37,687 nucleotides of DNA from a virus. The DNA lies in IMG/VR virus record IMGVR_UViG_3300028384_000699, positions 1 to 37,687 of that record; one strand, given 5' to 3'. Positions within the stretch are counted from its first letter, which is position 1; each line of letters opens with the position of its first letter. The translations under genes and the position numbers were made by a program. Shown in pieces: positions 30,340-37,687 of the stretch. The notes under the pieces were generated by a model, which was given only the letters and a program-made list of their open reading frames with translations, was not told the DNA's origin and made no database searches.

Positions 30340-31076
30340 TACATGTGTTCTAAGTATTCGTCAATCTCAATTTGAGTTTCAAGATATTCATTAAATTCTT
30401 TCTGAAGTCTTGATATTAGCATCTTTTCATTGTACATCTTTTTAGATACCCCTAACATAAACTTTGGAGTATATTTTTGTATATACTCCTCTAATGTACA
30501 GTTAGCATATACAAACATAGCATATTCATCCCCACACCCTCTCATACCATGTTCTAATGCTATATCTACCATTTCTCTTCCTATTGTTTTGTTACGGGTA
30601 TAAAAACAGCCAAAATTAGGACAGATCAACATATTATCTCTTTTCCAAGAGTATTTTCTAAACCCTTCATCACAGGCTATATCTATCTCTGATATGTGAG
30701 GTACAAACTCTTTATAACTTTCTAAAGGATCTAGCGCTTGAGCATAAATCGGACACTGTGTTTCTTTTTCTCTGAGATATGAATAAAAAGTACCGTCTAG
30801 TGGTCTTAATATTTGACAATCCCAATCTAAGAAGAATATTTCATTATGTTCTTTTAGAGCATAATCAAGCATGAAAATCTTTCTAAGTAATGAATTTGCA
30901 GGAACAATTTCTACAGGATCAGGTTCAGTAACAAGTCTAGTCCTATAACCTCTATCTTTTAAAAACTGTTCATTAGCTTCCCCCCATACGTACACTATTT
31001 CATTATAAAGAGATACCGGAGGTATTTCAGTATGAGCTTTAACATTATCTCCCCAAAGTGCTCTAATTATCTCCAT
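30339..31076 (-). CDS. Glycosyltransferase-like protein, tandem paralogue
   Basis: I take the start at 31076, not the ATG at 31124, because MEIIRALWGDNVKAHTEIPP aligns with the start of its paralogue and is preceded by GGAGG at normal spacing. The protein is 245 aa. The metal motif is EIFFLDWDCQILRP, with QCPIYAQALDPLES and NFGCFYTRNKTIGREMVDIA downstream. Extra cysteines (in ACDEGF and GMRGCGDEY) are absent from the sister gene. The 14-nt overlap with the previous gene suggests coupled translation. It is part of the glycan-type cluster between tail fibre and sheath genes. Confidence 0.75.
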   Translation of the reverse strand: MEIIRALWGDNVKAHTEIPPVSLYNEIVYVWGEANEQFLKDRGYRTRLVTEPDPVEIVPANSLLRKIFMLDYALKEHNEIFFLDWDCQILRPLDGTFYSYLREKETQCPIYAQALDPLESYKEFVPHISEIDIACDEGFRKYSWKRDNMLICPNFGCFYTRNKTIGREMVDIALEHGMRGCGDEYAMFVYANCTLEEYIQKYTPKFMLGVSKKMYNEKMLISRLQKEFNEYLETQIEIDEYLEHM

Positions 31077-32058
31077 ACTCCCTCCAGTATTTATGAAATC
31101 TAGGATGCTGTAGGTATTTTTCAAATCCCATAGCTATGATTTCTTCAAAAAATCCTCTAATTTGAGCTTTCTTATATTCAGGATTAAATTTAAAATGTAT
31201 CTTATCGATCCATACGTGATACCAATCTAAACCCTCTTTATCTTCGTTTATAAAGTCTTTATACTCTACAGCAGGGTAGTACCAAGATTCACTAATACCT
31301 TTATATCTAGTTTCCGGTGTACCGTAATTAAGACCAGCTAAAAATACTTTATCCGTTAATGTTTGTACTTTATAATCATTCTGACGTATTACATGTCCGA
31401 GAATACCTTGATCAGTTAAAAGCCAAAACCATTCTGGAACTTCTTCTCCGTTTGTAGTGACTAGTTTTTTGTGTAAGTCGTGGTATTCTTTTATTACCCT
31501 AGGGTCTTTAAAATAAAGAAAGGAAGTATTAGGAGAAAGGTCATCTACATGATAATCTTCTATCCAGTCAACATGTTTTATATCTCTATCCCATCTTTCT
31601 TTATCAAAATAATAGTATCCTCTAGGAATTTCCCAATGAGTAATAGTTATATCTCTATCAAAAATATATTCTGGTAGTTTTGTTCTTATAATCATGTCTT
31701 GATCTAAGAAAACAAAGGGATCTAATTGATTAGCCAATACTTTAATTTTACCGCTAGTCCAAAAATAAGCAGGATCTACATTAGACCTAGAATATCCATT
31801 GAGAAATTTAATATTTACCTCATCGTATATATCTAATATACCTAACTGTTGGTAGAATGCTGCTCCTATTGAATCAGTATACAGTGATATTGGACCGTTC
31901 TTTTTCCAATGCAAAGCTGATAAGATAGTGTAAAGCACCTGATAGTCAGGTTGCTCGTAAGTTTTAGAAGCTAACTGTCTAGTACTTTCAAAACCATACC
32001 CTCTTAAACGGTGCTTATGAAAATAAGGTTTTGTCCAATTTACATGAATACCTTTCAT
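31063..32058 (-). CDS. Glycosyltransferase-like protein (DUF6734-like)
   Basis: I place the start at 32058, where TAATG joins it to the previous stop; an upstream ATG at 32082 would overlap by 25 nt. The 331-aa protein begins MKGIHVNWTKPYFHKHRLRG. YEQPDYQVLYTILSALHWKK and GPISLYTDSIGAAFYQQLGI form the nucleotide-sugar half, and DPFVFLDQDMIIRTKLPEYI holds a DxD motif. EVPEWFWLLTDQGILGHVIR and WYHVWIDKIHFKF follow in the acceptor half. This matches, from memory, a family of predicted glycosyltransferases (DUF6734). It has no membrane span. It works in the same cluster as the GT25-like enzyme and the paralogue pair. Confidence 0.75.
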   Translation of the reverse strand: MKGIHVNWTKPYFHKHRLRGYGFESTRQLASKTYEQPDYQVLYTILSALHWKKNGPISLYTDSIGAAFYQQLGILDIYDEVNIKFLNGYSRSNVDPAYFWTSGKIKVLANQLDPFVFLDQDMIIRTKLPEYIFDRDITITHWEIPRGYYYFDKERWDRDIKHVDWIEDYHVDDLSPNTSFLYFKDPRVIKEYHDLHKKLVTTNGEEVPEWFWLLTDQGILGHVIRQNDYKVQTLTDKVFLAGLNYGTPETRYKGISESWYYPAVEYKDFINEDKEGLDWYHVWIDKIHFKFNPEYKKAQIRGFFEEIIAMGFEKYLQHPRFHKYWREYGDN

Positions 32059-32915
32059 TAAGTTACTTTTATATAAACCCAATCTTTTAATTCAGTACCG
32101 TGCTTACTTATTAAATTAACAAACTTTATCCATTTAATATCTAAACCTTTTTCTATGCATGGGTTATGCCTAGTTTCTGCGTACTTTATTTTATCACGAG
32201 TTCGTGTGGCAAATTCTTTTTTTTCATTATTTTCCCAAACCTGTTGAAGTACGCTACCTAACATCATTTGATCTAATCTGCCTCTGTTTTGAATAATTAA
32301 ATTAGACTTAGGAGAAAGTACCTTTAACCCTGACAGCTCTATGGCAACATCTGCTGCATATTTAATCGGGTGTATAAATTCTAAAAGTTTTTGAGCTGAT
32401 TCTCTATGAACTTGATATGCATGAGCTGAATAATGAGGTGTAAGGAGATTAGGTCTATAGATATGTTTCCATTCTGTCTTATTACTACCTAAGTTATTAT
32501 CATCTTGTCGCCCCCAGAAAAAAACATCATAATTACTCTTTTTAATATTATTAGTTAGTTCATCTAAATTATCTATTGCACAAAATCTATAAAAGTCTTC
32601 TGTAAACGTAATATCATCTTCAACTATTAGACACGTCTCATATTTAGAAGCTAAAAAAGTCTCTAATGCTTGTTTATGAGATAGAGCACATGCATAGATA
32701 TTTTTTGTCAAACCTCCATAAGGATCAATAAAAGATGTATGGATAATCTTAGCATTAGCTAAAGATGCTAAACTGGGGAGATCTTTTCCATCGACTGCTG
32801 TTAGGAATTCATAATTAGCAATTCCGTGTCGATCAAATAATTCTTCTAATGCCTGTTTGCGAGTATCATCACTCTCTAAATTAATGATGTATATTACATC
32901 AACTCCTAAGTCCAT
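32058..32915 (-). CDS. Glycosyltransferase family 25-like
   Basis: This 285-aa protein has the GT25 (LPS galactosyltransferase/collagen-type) layout. It starts with DVIYIINLESDDTRKQALEE, then YEFLTAVDGKDL, then NIYACALSHKQALETFLASK. The metal-binding acid motif follows in YETCLIVEDDITFTEDFYRF, and PHYSAHAYQVHRESAQKLLE completes the acceptor region. GT25 enzymes usually add galactose or glucose to LPS core sugars or to hydroxylysine. A 2OG oxygenase is present in the same cluster, so hydroxylation followed by glycosylation of a virion protein is conceivable, but this is speculation. It is cytosolic. It shares its stop with the next start (TAATG). Confidence 0.82.
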   Translation of the reverse strand: MDLGVDVIYIINLESDDTRKQALEELFDRHGIANYEFLTAVDGKDLPSLASLANAKIIHTSFIDPYGGLTKNIYACALSHKQALETFLASKYETCLIVEDDITFTEDFYRFCAIDNLDELTNNIKKSNYDVFFWGRQDDNNLGSNKTEWKHIYRPNLLTPHYSAHAYQVHRESAQKLLEFIHPIKYAADVAIELSGLKVLSPKSNLIIQNRGRLDQMMLGSVLQQVWENNEKKEFATRTRDKIKYAETRHNPCIEKGLDIKWIKFVNLISKHGTELKDWVYIKVT

Positions 32916-32929
32916 AACTATATTTTTAT

Positions 32930-33399
32930 TTAAACGTCTAAAAGACTGGAACTCGGTATGTAATCACTTAACATACCTTTTAAATGTACATAGCAGTCTG
33001 AGTAAATATCTGATATAGAATCTAATTGTATTGGGTTACCGGTATAGGTAGAGGAACTAAGATGGGTCCATTCAGAACTTGATATCCAACGTGTTTCTAC
33101 TACTTCATTACCATCTTCATCAAAATCAACTATTTCTTGACTAGATGATACCCAGACATTCCCCCAATGTTCTCGAACATAAGAACCTGTTGTTGAGCTA
33201 GTAAGAGGAAATTGAATAAACTCTGCTAATTCAACAGAACCTGTTATTGACCCAGATTCATATTCCATATCTCTTAAAGGAATTGTATAGGGTTGAGCAA
33301 ATTCATCTTGATATAAATACTTTCTAGATTTAAGTGCATCAGAAGAATTTAAATAAATAACAGGTCAGTTTTTAAAGTTCCTTCAATTTGTATAGCCAT
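32930..33399 (-). CDS. Hypothetical virion-region protein, 156 aa, with one-base frameshift
   Basis: Two frames join into one gene. From ATG 33399 it reads MAIQIEGTLKTD and then hits a stop. One base later, the other frame continues PVIYLNSSDALKSRKYLYQD, EFAQPYTIPLRD and MEYESGSITGSVELAEF to 32930. Adding one C to the CC at 33363-33364 gives an uninterrupted 156-aa protein. The last part is serine/threonine-rich and acidic (SSSEWTHLSSSTYTG), like a small virion or tail-tip protein, but I recognise no domain. An exact 11-mer lies 10 nt before the ATG. It sits between the LamG array and the glycosyltransferase cluster. Confidence 0.6.
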
Positions 33400-33409
33400 T
33401 TTAGTATTT

Positions 33410-33420
33410 TATTATAAATA
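33410..33420 (-). promoter_or_regulatory. 11-mer TATTTATAATA motif before the frameshifted 156-aa gene
   Basis: Exact copy of the recurrent 11-mer, 10 nt before ATG 33399 and 6 nt after the stop of the first LamG gene. It supports 33399 as the true start. See the finding on this motif. Confidence 0.4.
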
Positions 33421-33426
33421 TAAGAA

Positions 33427-34719
33427 TTATAAATTAAATCTCCTACTATAAGAACGGTAATTGATACTCACCTCATTAGCAGATAGATCTGAAGAGTATA
33501 TTTTGACCACAGGATATGTACCTTCTCCATATCCTCCATTACTTCCGCCGAATGCAATATTACCTCCAATCTTTATATTACCCGTGTTATCAACTGTAGT
33601 TCCTACATTAGTGTTTGTTTCTTGACTTACCTGTTCACCGTTTATATACATTATGGCTTGGCTAGTACCGTCCCATGTACCGACTAAATGGTAATGTTTA
33701 TCTCTAGTGATATAGCCCCCTGGGTTAAATGTATTACCTCCTGATCTAATCCAGAAATACACACTATTATTAGCGCCACCTCTCATTAATCCCCATGATC
33801 CTGCATAGCTTCCTCTTCCTACAATACCTAACCCTGAGCCTTGGTTATACCATGTAGCACCGGAGGGTATGTATACTATTGCTTCAACAGAAAATGGTTG
33901 TGCCCAAGAAGAAGGAAAGGTCCCTGGGTTTACATTTATTACATCATCAGTTCCGTCAAAAGTTGGTAATCCAGAGGAATTAAAAGATATAGTAGAAGTC
34001 TGTATATCTGTTCTCCTGGTAAGGTCTATTAAGCTTTTAGTAGTAGACCTAGTTGTACCTGTTTGTACGTAAGGTACCGGTCTATCCCCGATCACTACTT
34101 GCGGTGCTGCCCACATGAAGAACCCAGAAAATGATCCATCTGTTACTCCGTTTCGTCTAGGATATATTAAAAATCTTACATTATCGTCTGCTGTTGCTTT
34201 TTTGGCAATTCTCTGCCAGGTACCTTTTTTAGTTAAATCATATTCAGCATTAAATCCACTTACAGTTGATTCTCCTCCTGCTTCTTGTTCAATCACAGCA
34301 GGTATTGCAGTAACATTACAATCTGGTGATGCATAAGTCCAAAATGATACGGTATGAGTAGAACCATTTGTAGTAGCAATGTCTCTTAACATATAACCAT
34401 AAGAATTGCCACTCCAACTACTACTCAACGCTCCAGAAGTAAATTTGAAAACTTTACCCAAATACTTTCCTCTAGGGCCTTTGACGCCGGGATGAGTGTA
34501 TGTAGAATTTACTACCCACCTACGTCCATTCCAAAAGTGTGCAGTTCTGTTTCCTCTTAAGGATTGAGTATTATCCATACTATCCCATAGATTAGCTTTA
34601 GGTTCTCCTCTATAAAACCTTCTACGTGTAGATCTAGTTTCTTCTTTAGGGTTAACCTGTTGGCCGGAATCATATCCAAAAAAAAGATCTGATTTTTTAT
34701 TATGCGGTCCTGAATACAT
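33427..34719 (-). CDS. Tail adhesin-like protein with LamG-type domain, 430 aa
   Basis: Two beta-sandwich parts are visible. Residues ~45-215 look like a carbohydrate-binding-type jelly roll (THTVSFWTYASPDCNVTAIP, GTWQRIAKKATADDNVRFLI, FSGFFMWAAPQVVIGDRPVP). From ~230 a LamG/concanavalin-like domain follows (GLPTFDGTDDVINVNPGTFP, AQPFSVEAIVYIPSGATWYN, KHYHLVGTWDGTSQAIMYIN), ending YPVVKIYSSDLSANEVSINY with the RRFNL tail shared with its neighbours. Such proteins are usually receptor- or glycan-binding parts of virions. It is the last of three tandem LamG genes, overlapping the previous one by one base. Confidence 0.75.
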   Translation of the reverse strand: MYSGPHNKKSDLFFGYDSGQQVNPKEETRSTRRRFYRGEPKANLWDSMDNTQSLRGNRTAHFWNGRRWVVNSTYTHPGVKGPRGKYLGKVFKFTSGALSSSWSGNSYGYMLRDIATTNGSTHTVSFWTYASPDCNVTAIPAVIEQEAGGESTVSGFNAEYDLTKKGTWQRIAKKATADDNVRFLIYPRRNGVTDGSFSGFFMWAAPQVVIGDRPVPYVQTGTTRSTTKSLIDLTRRTDIQTSTISFNSSGLPTFDGTDDVINVNPGTFPSSWAQPFSVEAIVYIPSGATWYNQGSGLGIVGRGSYAGSWGLMRGGANNSVYFWIRSGGNTFNPGGYITRDKHYHLVGTWDGTSQAIMYINGEQVSQETNTNVGTTVDNTGNIKIGGNIAFGGSNGGYGEGTYPVVKIYSSDLSANEVSINYRSYSRRFNL

Positions 34720-36116
34720 TATATATCGAATCTTTGTTTATATGTTAAATAATTCTCTTTAATCTGTTCTGGGGTTAGTGGAGTGTTGTATATTCTTACT
34801 ACCGGTACAGTAATATCGGTATACCTGTCGTTAGAGTATGCCCTTCCTACTGTCAACCTAGGAGAACTACCTAAGTTAAAAGCAGGCACAGATGTTTTAG
34901 TTTGTTTTAGGTCTCCGTTTATATACATCTTAAGATTACCATTACCATCATACGTTCCTACACAATGGTAATATTGATTGTTAGTTAACGTCTCTGCAGA
35001 TGTAATATAATCAGAAGAATCAAAATAGTCTAAAGCTATATTTGTCACTGCACCGGTACTTCTAAATTCAAAAAAAGGTGTATTAGCTCCTGAAGGTTTT
35101 ATATTAAAAAATGTTCTCCAAGCACCGGGAGTACTCTCTCTTCTCAAGACTCCTTCAATGGTGCACCCTCCATCTAAATCAACACCTGTTAAAGAAGTTA
35201 AAATATAATCATCTGTACCATCGAATGTAATACCGTCTGAGTTGTATGAAGTATTATTAGTGTTTATAGAAGCATTTTTAGATAAATCTAGTAAATTTTC
35301 AGTAGTAAGTCTTACACCGTGGTTACCGGATCTATTTTGAAGTAACGGAACGTAGGCTGAAGGGTAGTCGGTAATTAATTCTATCTGTACGTCCGAAATT
35401 TTAATTGTAGTAGGAGCTCCGTTAGGTCCTAAAGAATGACCGTACATGTATATAGTTTCGTAATCTCTGGTTAGATCATGGTTTGACGATACAGTATAAA
35501 CATGGTAAACTCTTTGCCAAGTACCTGGTTCAGTATTCTTACTGGTAGCTGACCCACCTGATAAACCATCCCAAAAGTTATTGCTTCCTGAAGAATTTTT
35601 ACAGTATACACCAACATGTACTGCCTTATTGATATTATTAGTCCATTGGTCCCAAGAAATTACATACTTATCCCCGGTCGATACTCCATGGGTAGACCAA
35701 GCAGCGGTATCTATAGAAAAAGATTTAGCTTTCCAATTACTATCAAAAGCTTCCATCACAACAACAGGTTTTTTTAGTATATCGTCGTACTGCCAATGAG
35801 CATGGTACGTATTTGCGTAGTCTGTTACCCCTGTGTTGACATATCCGGTAATTTCATTACCTGCGGCATTATAAGCTCGTATAGCGTTAGGGTGTTTTTG
35901 TTGCCAAGTTCCGCTAGTAGTTTGAACATAGGGAGTATAACTTGGCTGAGCAACTGCGTTATAGTATGCTGCTCTATTTTCTACACTTGCTCCTCCTCTA
36001 CCTTTTGAAAATCTAGCATTATTAGAAAGTACTATGTAGTTCCCTTCTACATATCCTGTATCAAAGCCAAAAACTAATCCTTCATTTACATTATTTGGTC
36101 CTGCTGCTACTCCCAT
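34719..36116 (-). CDS. Tail adhesin-like protein with LamG-type domain, 465 aa
   Basis: This is the second LamG protein. The N-terminus MGVAAGPNNVNEGLVFGFD matches the opening of the 239-aa gene. Residues ~150-265 form a carbohydrate-binding-type jelly roll (KYVISWDQWTNNINKAVHVG, PGTWQRVYHVYTVSSNHDLT, IKISDVQIELITDYPSAYVP). From ~285 the LamG domain runs through ITFDGTDDYILTSLTGVDLD, GGCTIEGVLRRESTPGAWRT and QYYHCVGTYDGNGNLKMYIN to VPVVRIYNTPLTPEQIKENY and a final QRFDI. It overlaps both neighbours by one base. No signal peptide, as expected for a virion protein assembled in the cytoplasm. Confidence 0.75.
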   Translation of the reverse strand: MGVAAGPNNVNEGLVFGFDTGYVEGNYIVLSNNARFSKGRGGASVENRAAYYNAVAQPSYTPYVQTTSGTWQQKHPNAIRAYNAAGNEITGYVNTGVTDYANTYHAHWQYDDILKKPVVVMEAFDSNWKAKSFSIDTAAWSTHGVSTGDKYVISWDQWTNNINKAVHVGVYCKNSSGSNNFWDGLSGGSATSKNTEPGTWQRVYHVYTVSSNHDLTRDYETIYMYGHSLGPNGAPTTIKISDVQIELITDYPSAYVPLLQNRSGNHGVRLTTENLLDLSKNASINTNNTSYNSDGITFDGTDDYILTSLTGVDLDGGCTIEGVLRRESTPGAWRTFFNIKPSGANTPFFEFRSTGAVTNIALDYFDSSDYITSAETLTNNQYYHCVGTYDGNGNLKMYINGDLKQTKTSVPAFNLGSSPRLTVGRAYSNDRYTDITVPVVRIYNTPLTPEQIKENYLTYKQRFDI

Positions 36117-36835
36117 TATAATCCGAATCTTGATTTAGTTGCGTTAAAATTTTGTAAAGCTTCTGCTGCTGATAAAACTTTGCTATACTTTCTAAAAATA
36201 CCTACATCTCCATCAATAGCATGTCCTGTGTTACCGCTCCAACCTGAACCGTAAAAATATAAGGTCATTATACCTAGAGGAAGTTGACTATTTCCTGATG
36301 AAATTACTGATGAGGTAATGTTATGAGAAATTGAATTTGTTGATGTACCGTCAAAATAGTACCCCATAGTAGCTGAATTAGCCCAAACTATCAATTGATG
36401 CCAGTTTCCATCATTAACTGTTGGTAATCCAATAGAAGCTGACGATCCGGCTAGAAGAGCAAATGTGTTAGGGTAGACGGATATGTTATACTGCCCACTT
36501 CCATTCCAAGGTTTTGATATTATTCTTCCGCTTCCATCTGTTGTTTTAACCCATATTTCTAAACACAGTATACTACTACCTACGGAACCATCATGTGTCC
36601 AGGCATGGTCATTGTTTGGACCTGCTATAGTTACATAATCATTAGATCCATCAAAAACCATAATACCGTTATCAATACTGGAGTATGTTACACCGTTAGT
36701 AAGAGTGCCGTTGGTACTGCTCTCACTTAAATCATACCAAGTGGTTCCAGTACCGGGATAAGATCTAGAAGATGCAGGATCTAGAGCTAAGACAAGCCCA
36801 TCTGTTACTATGTTCGGTCCTCTTAATATTCCCAT
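36116..36835 (-). CDS. Tail adhesin-like protein, single LamG-type domain, 239 aa
   Basis: This is the shortest of the array: one LamG/concanavalin-like domain without the preceding carbohydrate-binding-type part. It begins MGILRGPNIVTDGLVLALDP, shows IMVFDGSNDYVTIAGPNNDH, SSILCLEIWVKTTDGSGRII and GNWHQLIVWANSATMGYYFD, and ends GDVGIFRKYSKVLSAAEALQ with NATKSRFGL. The final SRFGL matches the RRFNL and QRFDI ends of its two neighbours, showing shared origin by duplication. It follows the S74 fibre gene by one-base overlap. It probably contributes to receptor recognition. Confidence 0.78.
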   Translation of the reverse strand: MGILRGPNIVTDGLVLALDPASSRSYPGTGTTWYDLSESSTNGTLTNGVTYSSIDNGIMVFDGSNDYVTIAGPNNDHAWTHDGSVGSSILCLEIWVKTTDGSGRIISKPWNGSGQYNISVYPNTFALLAGSSASIGLPTVNDGNWHQLIVWANSATMGYYFDGTSTNSISHNITSSVISSGNSQLPLGIMTLYFYGSGWSGNTGHAIDGDVGIFRKYSKVLSAAEALQNFNATKSRFGL

Positions 36836-37687
36836 TACTTCTCATTTTGTAACTTATTAACAATAGCTTTGAGTTCATTTATACCTTCGATGAGTAAAGC
36901 TGTTAATTTTTCATATTTTACTGCTTTAGTCCCATCATCTCTAGTATTTACTATGTTCGGTAGTACCTGTTCTACTTCTTGAGCGACAACTCCAACATCT
37001 TTAGTACCCTCTTGATAAGTAGTTTGTTTATCATTCCATACAAATTCATATCCAGATAATTGTTTAATTTTTTCTACAGGATTACCTATACGAATTAAAT
37101 TATTTTTAAATTTCTTATCTGAGGAAGAATATGCAATAACATCTGCTTTTGCTCTTATATTACCACTAGCATCAATACCTGCAACTTCAGTTGTACTATT
37201 CTGGAATACAAAACCTCTGTTTGTACCTCCTGACATTCTGAAATACATATTATAATCTGAGGTGGTTTCTCCAGGTACTCTACCGCCCCAAGTACTATGA
37301 GTAGCTGAGGACATCCATATTTTATAGTTATTACTATCCCAAAATCTTAATCCTCTTCCGTCTGAAGAGTCTATCCTGATGTCTACATTATTACCATCAT
37401 TTCTACGTAAATATCTAGTGTTAGATTCACTTTCAGTATAGTATCTACCATCGTGGGTATGACTATCATTAGCTACAGCAGCTGTTAAAGTAACATTTGC
37501 AGAACCATCAATACTTACATTACCTGATAGATCACCTCCTAAAGTAATTGTTCTAGCTGTTGTCCATTTATCTGCATTTGGATGATAATTATCTGCAAAT
37601 ACTCTTTGACCAGTACCCCATGTAGTGCTATTCCAACCTGCTTTCCAAATATACATTTTAGGATCTCCTTCTCCAGAATCTTTATGA
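36835..37687 (-). CDS. Tail fibre with C-terminal S74 intramolecular chaperone, partial at right edge
   Basis: The frame is open to the window edge, ten codons above an ATG at 37656, so the N-terminus is probably missing. That ATG has a GGAG eight nt upstream and could also be a true start. Visible fibre repeats include DKWTTARTITLGGDLSGNVS and DGSANVTLTAAV, then THDGRYYTESESNTRYLRRN. The last ~100 residues are a Peptidase_S74 chaperone of the endosialidase type: AYSSSDKKFKNNLIRIGNPV, KIKQLSGYEFVWND, DVGVVAQEVEQVLPNIV and VKYEKLTALLIEGINELKA. The serine at the usual SD cleavage site (SSSDKKFK) and the downstream lysine are present. It trimerises the fibre and then cleaves itself off. Confidence 0.88.
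   Translation of the reverse strand, partial: HKDSGEGDPKMYIWKAGWNSTTWGTGQRVFADNYHPNADKWTTARTITLGGDLSGNVSIDGSANVTLTAAVANDSHTHDGRYYTESESNTRYLRRNDGNNVDIRIDSSDGRGLRFWDSNNYKIWMSSATHSTWGGRVPGETTSDYNMYFRMSGGTNRGFVFQNSTTEVAGIDASGNIRAKADVIAYSSSDKKFKNNLIRIGNPVEKIKQLSGYEFVWNDKQTTYQEGTKDVGVVAQEVEQVLPNIVNTRDDGTKAVKYEKLTALLIEGINELKAIVNKLQNEK

Noticed and set aside
1-37687. Integrase, attachment site, transposon or insertion sequence
   Set aside because: No recombinase or transposase motifs and no flanking direct or inverted repeats were found; the window looks strictly lytic.

Overview
This window reads as one arm of a lytic, contractile-tailed (myovirus) phage genome. It is AT-rich, has no integrase or attachment site, and every supported gene lies on the minus strand, packed end to end with short stop/start overlaps, so transcription runs from high to low coordinates. 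The tail sheath, tail tube, gp26/gp51-like proteins, LysM baseplate wedge, UvsX-like recombinase, gp32-like SSB, gp41-like helicase and RNase H-like nuclease mark it as a distant T4 relative. The DNA polymerase, however, is a short and divergent family A enzyme. Most start codons have an AT-rich leader without a Shine-Dalgarno sequence, which would fit a Bacteroidota host, but that is only a weak inference. The gene set resembles phages from marine metagenomes.

Layout in coding order, right to left. (1) 37.7-33.4 kb: a tail fibre with a C-terminal S74 chaperone, cut by the right edge, then three tandem LamG-type adhesin-like proteins and a small frameshifted ORF. (2) 32.9-27.9 kb: four glycosyltransferases, a radical SAM protein with a cysteine-rich N-terminus and a 2OG-Fe(II) oxygenase in one overlapping block. 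(3) 27.8-15.3 kb: virion assembly, with two small structural proteins, sheath, tube, a holin-like membrane protein between two strong terminators, gp26/gp51-like proteins, a tape measure (frameshifted), baseplate proteins and a hub carrying an M15 peptidase. (4) 15.3-9.1 kb: replication and recombination. (5) 9.0-5.3 kb: dNTP supply, with nrdB (frameshifted), nrdA, a membrane-anchored nuclease-like protein and thioredoxin. (6) 5.3-0 kb: the preQ0 pathway (queC, queD, queE, folE), a purine-type phosphoribosyltransferase, a sugar-phosphate-isomerase-like cupin, a MazG-like NTP pyrophosphatase and several small proteins. A tRNA-like gene with a 69-nt insertion in its anticodon loop lies beside queC.

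FolE makes dihydroneopterin triphosphate, and QueD, QueE and QueC would carry it to preQ0, which suggests 7-deazaguanine-modified phage DNA or tRNA. The gene cut by the left edge may be the transglycosylase that installs the base. RNR, thioredoxin, MazG-like and phosphoribosyltransferase enzymes reshape nucleotide pools. Three genes (nrdB, tape measure, and the ORF at 33.4 kb) each need exactly one extra base to become intact, which looks more like consensus sequencing errors than biology. The main points for follow-up are the tRNA-like element, the zinc-site-less QueC, the divergent polymerase, the gp26/gp51 overlap on a T7 run, and a recurrent 11-mer just upstream of structural gene starts.
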